This document shows, piece by piece, positions 59,001-64,000 of a stretch of DNA of 64,000 nt. The notes beneath the pieces were generated by a model. It was given only the letters and a program-made list of their open reading frames with translations. It was not told where the DNA came from and ran no database searches. Within the stretch, counting starts at the first letter, position 1. Each line of letters starts with the position of its first letter. The position numbers were made by a program, and so were the translations under genes. Source of the DNA: Theristus sp. LFF4_11 (Eukaryota; Nematoda; Chromadorea; Monhysterida; Xyalidae); contig JASANC010001719.1 in NCBI GenBank assembly GCA_030248135.1, forward strand, positions 1 through 64,000, in the 5' to 3' direction.

Positions 59001-62000
59001 GACGTCATCAGTTCATTCACCACACCAAAGCATTATTATCATCCAGTCGGTCTCACAGACACCGTTAACCCCTAAAAAAACTTTCAATTTCAACTTCAAT
59101 TTCAAAATGTTTCCCTCTCTGCGCCAGATGCGGTGGAAAACGCCACGGGCGCCCTATTGCTCGAGATCGACAAGGCGCCCGGCGTCGACTTGGGCGTCCA
59201 ACTGCAGATGTGTCCGAACGAGCGACTGCAGCAGTCGGTGTTCGTTGGTGAACTCGTCGAAGCCGGCATCGCCGACCGGTCCGTCCGTCTCTTGTGCAGC
59301 GTTTTTTTTCGGTCGAGCGCAATTGACAGACTTACACCAGTAACACAACATTTTGTCCAACCCTATGTTCTTTTGGGGCAAACGTAACATTTGCTTCGTT
59401 CAGCTCCAAGTGGTAGCTCCAACAACATGCATTAGAAAAACAGTGTTGAGCAACTATTCGTCGGTGGTGTGCAATAACATGATGCCTTAACTTTCTAGAA
59501 AGAACGTGCATTGTGTTTGTGTATTTTGGGCATTTTTGCGTCGATCTGTTACCAAACACCAAACTAAATTAAGCCAGGAACAACTCAGAAAACGAAACTG
59601 TTCTCTTTTTTCTTACTTTTCTGCACCTTTCCAAACAACCGCTAAATGGTCGCGTGATGCAACATCTATGGCAAAAAACTAAAAACATTCGAACCGTGTG
59701 CGAACCAACAAAACATAGCCACACGATCACACGCCATTGATTTTCATTTAGTCGAGTTTCGACAGCTCTCTAATTTGTGGCCTCTCTTTCCACCACCCAA
59801 CAGCATAGGCACACACATCAAAAAAGCATCATTGCCAAAGAACACACCCGGATACAATATCCGACATGAAGCTAAATGGAAAGCAAACACACCGGACACG
59901 AGCACACCCGGATACAATATCCGACATGAAGCTAAATGGAAAGCAAACACACCGGACACGAGCACAACCAGCGTCGTGTGTGTATCAGTGGTTTGGTGCG
60001 CGCGTGCTGGTTTTAATGTAGTTTTATTTTATTTTCATCTTGCGCATCTGGGTGGGCTGAGGCCCACGCTATCGTAACAAAACATCAACGTGCGATCGCA
60101 ATAGCATACGGTAACCTACTCGGTCTCGGCACGATCTAACAGTCGTTGAATAGACAGAAAGAACAGCTATAGAAATAGGCGAACTTTGCAATTTTTTATC
60201 GGAAGCAGACCGCAGATTCTGCATATGTACGGTATTGTATGTTACTTAAAACCTGTCATCTTCACCTGCAAGGTACAGAGCCCGCGAAAGGAGAAAGAAC
60301 AAGATCAGGATGGAAAGAGGACTATTTATTAGCCATTATTAGAAGGAAAGAATATTTAGCCACAAACGGAGATTTTTGATGCCAACCGAGCGTGATCGCA
60401 GTTCATTCTTGTGAAGTTTTGTGCGCTGTTTTATGCGCAGTAAGTGACAGGTTTAAACAAACATACCGTAGCCGTACCGTAGTTACCGTGATCTTGCACC
60501 GAGACCCGAGAGTTTTCAATGACAGATTGGATCAGCCATTCAATCAGATGATCTGCGCACCGCATGCATAGCAAATTATGGCTGCCCTGATTCGATTAAC
60601 ATTGAAGCATCGCTTGATAATTCAGACGAACCAAATGGAAAATTCTCTGTTGAACTTTTTTTGCAAACTTGTTTTTTTTCTGTAAACTTTTTAATTTTAG
60701 ATGTGTTCCGTAAAGTCTTGCATATAAGGTTCCTCCCACTTATAAGACCCCCACTCAAAAGTGGGCGGAGTGTCACACGGCGGGAAACCAAAAAATTTAA
60801 ATTATTGACTTGTTCAAAATCCCACCCCGTTTATAAGACCCGTTCTTCCTAATCTTTGCTTTATAAGACCTCCTCCCACTTATAAGGTTGTCACACAAAA
60901 TTCCACTTTTTTTAGAAATTTTTGATTTTCAAATTTATATAAGAAGACCTTATATGCAAGACTTTACGGTATCCTTTGTCATTTTTGTGGATGCATGGTC
61001 ATTGGGCAATCGGTGCCGTTTTGGAAACTGTGTGCACTTGGCTTTTCACATGCGCTAACTTTTTTCATGAGAGTTCAGATGATCGTTTTTTCCGACAATT
61101 TGGGAATGGAACGCGCGTAAACGAGGTTTACTAGAAACCCGGATTGCGTCGGATGCACATGACTTTTTTGCATTTTGAATAAAAAATACGCCATAGAGTG
61201 GTCTTGCAGTGAATTTTTCAGTGGCACATTCTTATCGTTTAACAGCTTCATGACGTTCTGTCAAGCGCGCTGTTTAACTCCAATGATATACGCATTTGAG
61301 CAGATGACTTTATGCGAGCGGAAGGAAGGCAATGCCGGTCTTCCGCGGTATTTCGTTCACTCCAGTTTTCATTCTGCTTGAGTAAACACGCAAATAAGGA
61401 TGACAAATTTTTGCGGCTTTTCCCACATCCATAAAACCAGCTTAGTAAAGACCGTCGCGCGGTCTCACGCCACGCAAGAGGTACATTTTGTAAAGTGCTC
61501 TTGCGAATACTGTTTCTCGCGCTTTTTCTCTCGTTTAACTTTCCAGTGTGTGTTTCAAATTGTAATAGTTGGCATATATCGTCATAATAATAATGAGATG
61601 GTGAAAGTGCGTTTTTCTCACACAACATCCAATATCAATAGTATAATTTTTTGGTCACCAGATACTAAAAAACTGTGAGCCCACATAGGTCCACGCGGAG
61701 AGTACGGTACAAGTTCCCATACTCGGTCTTGATACAATGTACGATGTTACTTCAATCTTCGTTGTACATCATTGTATGACCGTCTAGAACAAAGTATTGG
61801 AAGGTGAAAAAGCGCACCATTGGATCTGAACGAGAAGTGGATGTATAATCACCATGACGAGTATTGTCCTAAGATCGTGTCGAGACCGATTACGGTATAC
61901 TGTACCGTGATACTCCGCAAGTTCACAGCAGTCCAAAGTGTTCGAAGTCAATCATACATTACATCGTCCAGTCGATTCGTTGGCACAAAAGTGATGTGAT

Positions 62001-63402
62001 CTGATCGTTGGTCCTGTCTGTCATTTTTCAAGCCAACCGGATAAAACATTTGTTTGAGAAACCTTTCCATTGTCGTCCAATGGCATCAATTTCTTCTGCT
62101 AAACTAAAGTCAAACTGTGAAACGTCAGCGATTAGTACATTCTGACAGTTGATTCGTCTTGTCGCTGATTGGCCGCATCGAGCTGTCACTGAGAACCATT
62201 TCCACTCTGGAAGTTTCACTCAATTTGATTTTGATTCACTAAACGCTTCATCTTGTTTGCCTGCCACTCGACCAAGATGGAGTTATTTTGTGCCTTTGTT
62301 TTGACAAATATTGGAAAAATGGCTTTCAGTGATTAGATGGCCGAAGCCGAATCAGTGATGAGGCCCCATTTAAAAAAGCGGCCAATCAGCAGACTGCCTA
62401 TATGACAGAGAGTTCGCAGTTTGACTTTTGAGTACTTTTCACCAGTAAATAGTATTCGTCGAATCGACTGCCTAAGTGCAACGTTTGCTTCACGCGCTTC
62501 ACACGAGTTCGACTGTGGTTATTGGTTATTGTTGTTTTTGTTGAGATTTTTAGGCGATGTTTTTTGCCAGAGCTAACCCTGCGAGAAAGTACAGTTACAC
62601 CATTGAGTAGGGCGCCATCTAGTTTTCTGTCATTAAGTGCCTATACACCCCCCCCCGGCGGGGCTCGATCCCCCGAGCGCACAGAGACTGTAGTCTAACG
62701 CACTACCACCAGGCCACGAGCGGTGACACCCCCCAGTGTGCGGTAGTATACTGATGTATTTTTAGTGCGTTTCAATTTGCTGCAGCTGCGGCGCTCTGCA
62801 CGTCGGCGACGAACTGCTCGCAATCGATGGTGTCAGCCTCGAGTACACCAGTGCGGCCGAAGCGAGACAACTGCTCAGAGGCAACGGTCACTCGACGGAC
62901 GTGCCCGCTTCATTGACGAACGGCGGCAACCACCGAAGCGGCGGCTCACATCAGATCAAGATCGAACTGATTCCGGTGACGGTCATTGAGAATCGGAATC
63001 GAGCTCGCCGAAACAAACAGAAGAAGGCGATCGGTGGACGGACGCGCGAATCGGCGATTGGGGATTTGGTCGATTCGTCAACGCGTAACAGTAATCGCAG
63101 GTCGGATCGCTCGTTCAATACCGGCTCGCTCGAACAGCAAACGTCGAAGTCGAGCAAGAAACACGGTGTGTCCGCATTTTTCTTTTCGCATTTTCTGCGT
63201 ATTTTTACCGATGAGTGAACTTCAGTATACAGCGTAATACACGTTGCATTCGCAACAAAGCGCTCCAACATACTCAGTGGTTTTGTTTTCAATTGTACTG
63301 CAGGCGACGATAACGCGAAGAATCGCGCGCGCTCGCAAGAGCCCTCAGTGAACGCCGACGACAACGCGATGTCGCACTATTTCACCACTTCAAGCGGTTC
63401 GC

Positions 63403-63449
<47 letters not shown>

Positions 63450-63756
63450 CGAGTGCATCAGCAACGAAATGGCCGGCTGACCGATCGCAGTGTTCATGCG
63501 AGCTCGAACGCAGCGACACCGCGAGATCATGCGAGCGCTCGCCTTCACCAATCAGGCACGATGAACAGTGCCGGCTCGGTGCCGTCGCTGATTCACGATC
63601 ACGTTGCGAGCTCGCTGCGAAATAAGAATGGCAACAATAATCATGGTGATGGACAGCAGAATACGGCAAATGGGCACCAACAGCAACAACAGCATCGGTC
63701 AAGATCGCAAGAGCACGCGCGATTGTTTGTGCGAGACGCGTCACCGGCGGTGACAG
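53012..63756 (+). CDS. GRIP1: GRIP-like multi-PDZ scaffold protein, first ten exons, incomplete at the window end
   Basis: Exons: 53012-53624, 55695-55813, 56180-56327, 56921-57036, 57226-57319, 57943-58108, 58614-58762, 59128-59278, 62786-63165, 63304-63756. All phases agree (796 codons plus one base). Residues 1-274 are low-complexity, with Asn/Asp and Gln tracts. PDZ1 (about 275-363) has LGIGIAGG, VGDRLLSVNGIK and the ending LLKNAGEKVRLEF. PDZ2 (376-463) has SFGFVMRGGA, IRPGGPADR and VGDRVLSIDG. PDZ3 (476-580) has IADRCGALHVGDELLAIDG, with an insert of about 20 residues before its last strand. Order and sequence match GRIP1/2, which have seven PDZ domains and link AMPA receptors, ephrins and kinesin cargo at membranes. 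A disordered linker with poly-Gln follows. The last exon ends at donor GTAACT, so four more PDZ domains may lie downstream. The acceptor of exon 5 (CAAAG) is unusual. The start ATG follows an acceptor-like TTGTGCAG at 52980. Which paralogue this represents cannot be told. Confidence 0.88.
53192..53301 (+). repeat. (AACGAC AAC)n coding repeat in GRIP-like exon 1
   Basis: Triplets AAC and GAC alternate, giving about 35 Asn/Asp residues in the DNN pattern. The other two frames read poly-Thr and Gln-Gln-Arg. The frame used is fixed by the flanking exon. Confidence 0.9.
53569..53600 (+). repeat. (CAA)n coding poly-Gln in GRIP-like exon 1
   Basis: About eleven Gln codons, CAA with one CAG, lie near the end of exon 1. 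Confidence 0.9.
56404..56583 (+). mobile_element. tRNA-derived SINE copy 2, in GRIP-like intron 3
   Basis: CACGTGGCCTTTAGGCTTAG, GGGGGATCGAGCC and GATGGGCGCCCTACTC match the other two copies on the plus strand. It is the most diverged copy and follows a 13-base G tract near 56352. Confidence 0.7.
57411..57677. mobile_element. 267-bp MITE, copy 2, in GRIP-like intron 5
   Basis: The ends TACGGAATGGCCGAGTAAA and TTTAGTCGGCCACACTGTA are inverted. The length equals copy 1 at 35663-35929 and the two align throughout by eye. Confidence 0.85.
58911..59007. promoter_or_regulatory. Cluster of five TGACGTCA-type palindromes in GRIP-like intron 7
   Basis: TGACGTCA occurs at 58911, 58932, 58955 and 59000, and AGACGTCA at 58977. 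TGACGTCA is the known CREB/ATF site. The cluster lies about 120 bases before exon 8. It may be an enhancer or merely a repeat, since spacing is roughly 21-23 bases. Confidence 0.45.
59841..59962. repeat. 60-bp perfect tandem duplication in GRIP-like intron 8
   Basis: ACACCCGGATACAATATCCG and CATGAAGCTAAATGGAAAGC, through CACCGGACACGAGCAC, occur twice in a row without visible change. Confidence 0.9.
60706..60971. mobile_element. MITE copy C (TACCGTAAAGTCTTGCATA family) in GRIP-like intron 8
   Basis: It is a 266-bp copy of the family in collagen introns 1 and 3, with TTCCGTAAAGTCTTGCATAT at the left and the inverse ending TACGGTA at the right. TTATAAGACC and CTCCCACTTATAAG repeat inside. Confidence 0.88.
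60972..62527. other. Rest of GRIP-like intron 8, unassigned
   Basis: Frames at 61175-61680 on both strands lack splice support and family motifs. A short TTCGACTG-containing piece near 62505 resembles the ends of the 3609-3722 MITE. Confidence 0.4.
62528..62724 (-). mobile_element. tRNA-derived SINE copy 3, in GRIP-like intron 8
   Basis: On the minus strand CTCGTGGCCTGGTGGTAGTG leads into GTGCGCTCGGGGGATCGAGC and CCCGCCG, then the body shared with 7212-7400 and an AAC-rich tail. It ends 61 bases before exon 9. Confidence 0.8.
63403..63451 (+). repeat. (CAA)n coding poly-Gln in GRIP-like exon 10
   Basis: About 16 Gln codons lie in the linker after PDZ3, followed by further Gln-, Asn- and His-rich sequence. 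Confidence 0.92.
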
Positions 63757-64000
63757 GTAACTGTGATCTTTTATTTTGGTCCCGCAACTCAATGCGCGCA
63801 TAGATGGGTAAACAGTTGCATGCGGGACGCGGGAATTTAAGATCGGCTTTTTCAGAATACCGACCCCCCTTAGGCACAGTTTTTGAAAAGTTCTCAAATT
63901 TTGACGAAATTAACACCAATCGAACCGTCTCGATGCGCTGAGTTCGAAAATCATATTTATTTTTTAATTTGACCCGGTTTTATGTTTCAAAAAACGAAAA
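63757..64000 (+). other. Start of GRIP-like intron 10, cut by the window end
   Basis: It begins GTAACT after exon 10. No further exon is visible before position 64000. Confidence 0.7.

Noticed and set aside
1..64000. Spliced-leader, 5S or other small RNA genes
   Set aside because: I looked for an SL1-like GGTTTAATTACCC and for intact tRNA or 5S sequence and saw none. A covariance-model search would be decisive.

Overview
The window is eukaryotic nuclear DNA from a nematode. The best evidence is a cuticle collagen gene at 744-5091 with the N-terminal membrane segment, an RxxR processing site, Cys-flanked Gly-X-Y blocks and a short Cys-rich C-terminus. The genes have many exons, acceptors are often TTTCAG or TTGCAG, and intergenic DNA is full of non-autonomous transposons. 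I cannot name the species. Exon models below were built by hand from splice sites, phase continuity and remembered family motifs. No alignment was run.

Layout: (1) 744-5091 (+), nine-exon cuticle collagen. (2) 6342-8394 (-), five-exon ZNRD2/SSSCA1-like zinc-ribbon gene whose last exon seems to carry a single-base frameshift. (3) 8536-14030, a nest of hAT-like non-autonomous elements with 8-bp target duplications. (4) 14077-23166 (+), complete 17-exon GPAA1, the GPI-transamidase subunit, with another hAT-like element in intron 7. (5) 24280-33470, about 9 kb of head-to-tail Helitron-like units carrying an internal satellite. (6) 36390-37317 (+), the 3' part of an unrecognised gene. (7) 37651-49135, MITEs, a 1.15-kb duplication, two 149-bp satellite arrays in opposite orientation and a long-TIR element, with only weak coding candidates. 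(8) 53012 to beyond the window end (+), the first ten exons of a GRIP-like multi-PDZ scaffold with PDZ1-PDZ3 and low-complexity tracts.

The genes look like unrelated housekeeping, structural and neuronal loci. Nothing suggests a cluster or pathway. The novelty lies in transposon architecture (seven hAT-like insertions with readable target duplications, three intronic SINE copies, MITE families that sit in introns), in a probable GC-AG intron, and in the ZNRD2 frameshift. I found no CRISPR array, rRNA gene, functional tRNA gene, viral gene or complete transposase.
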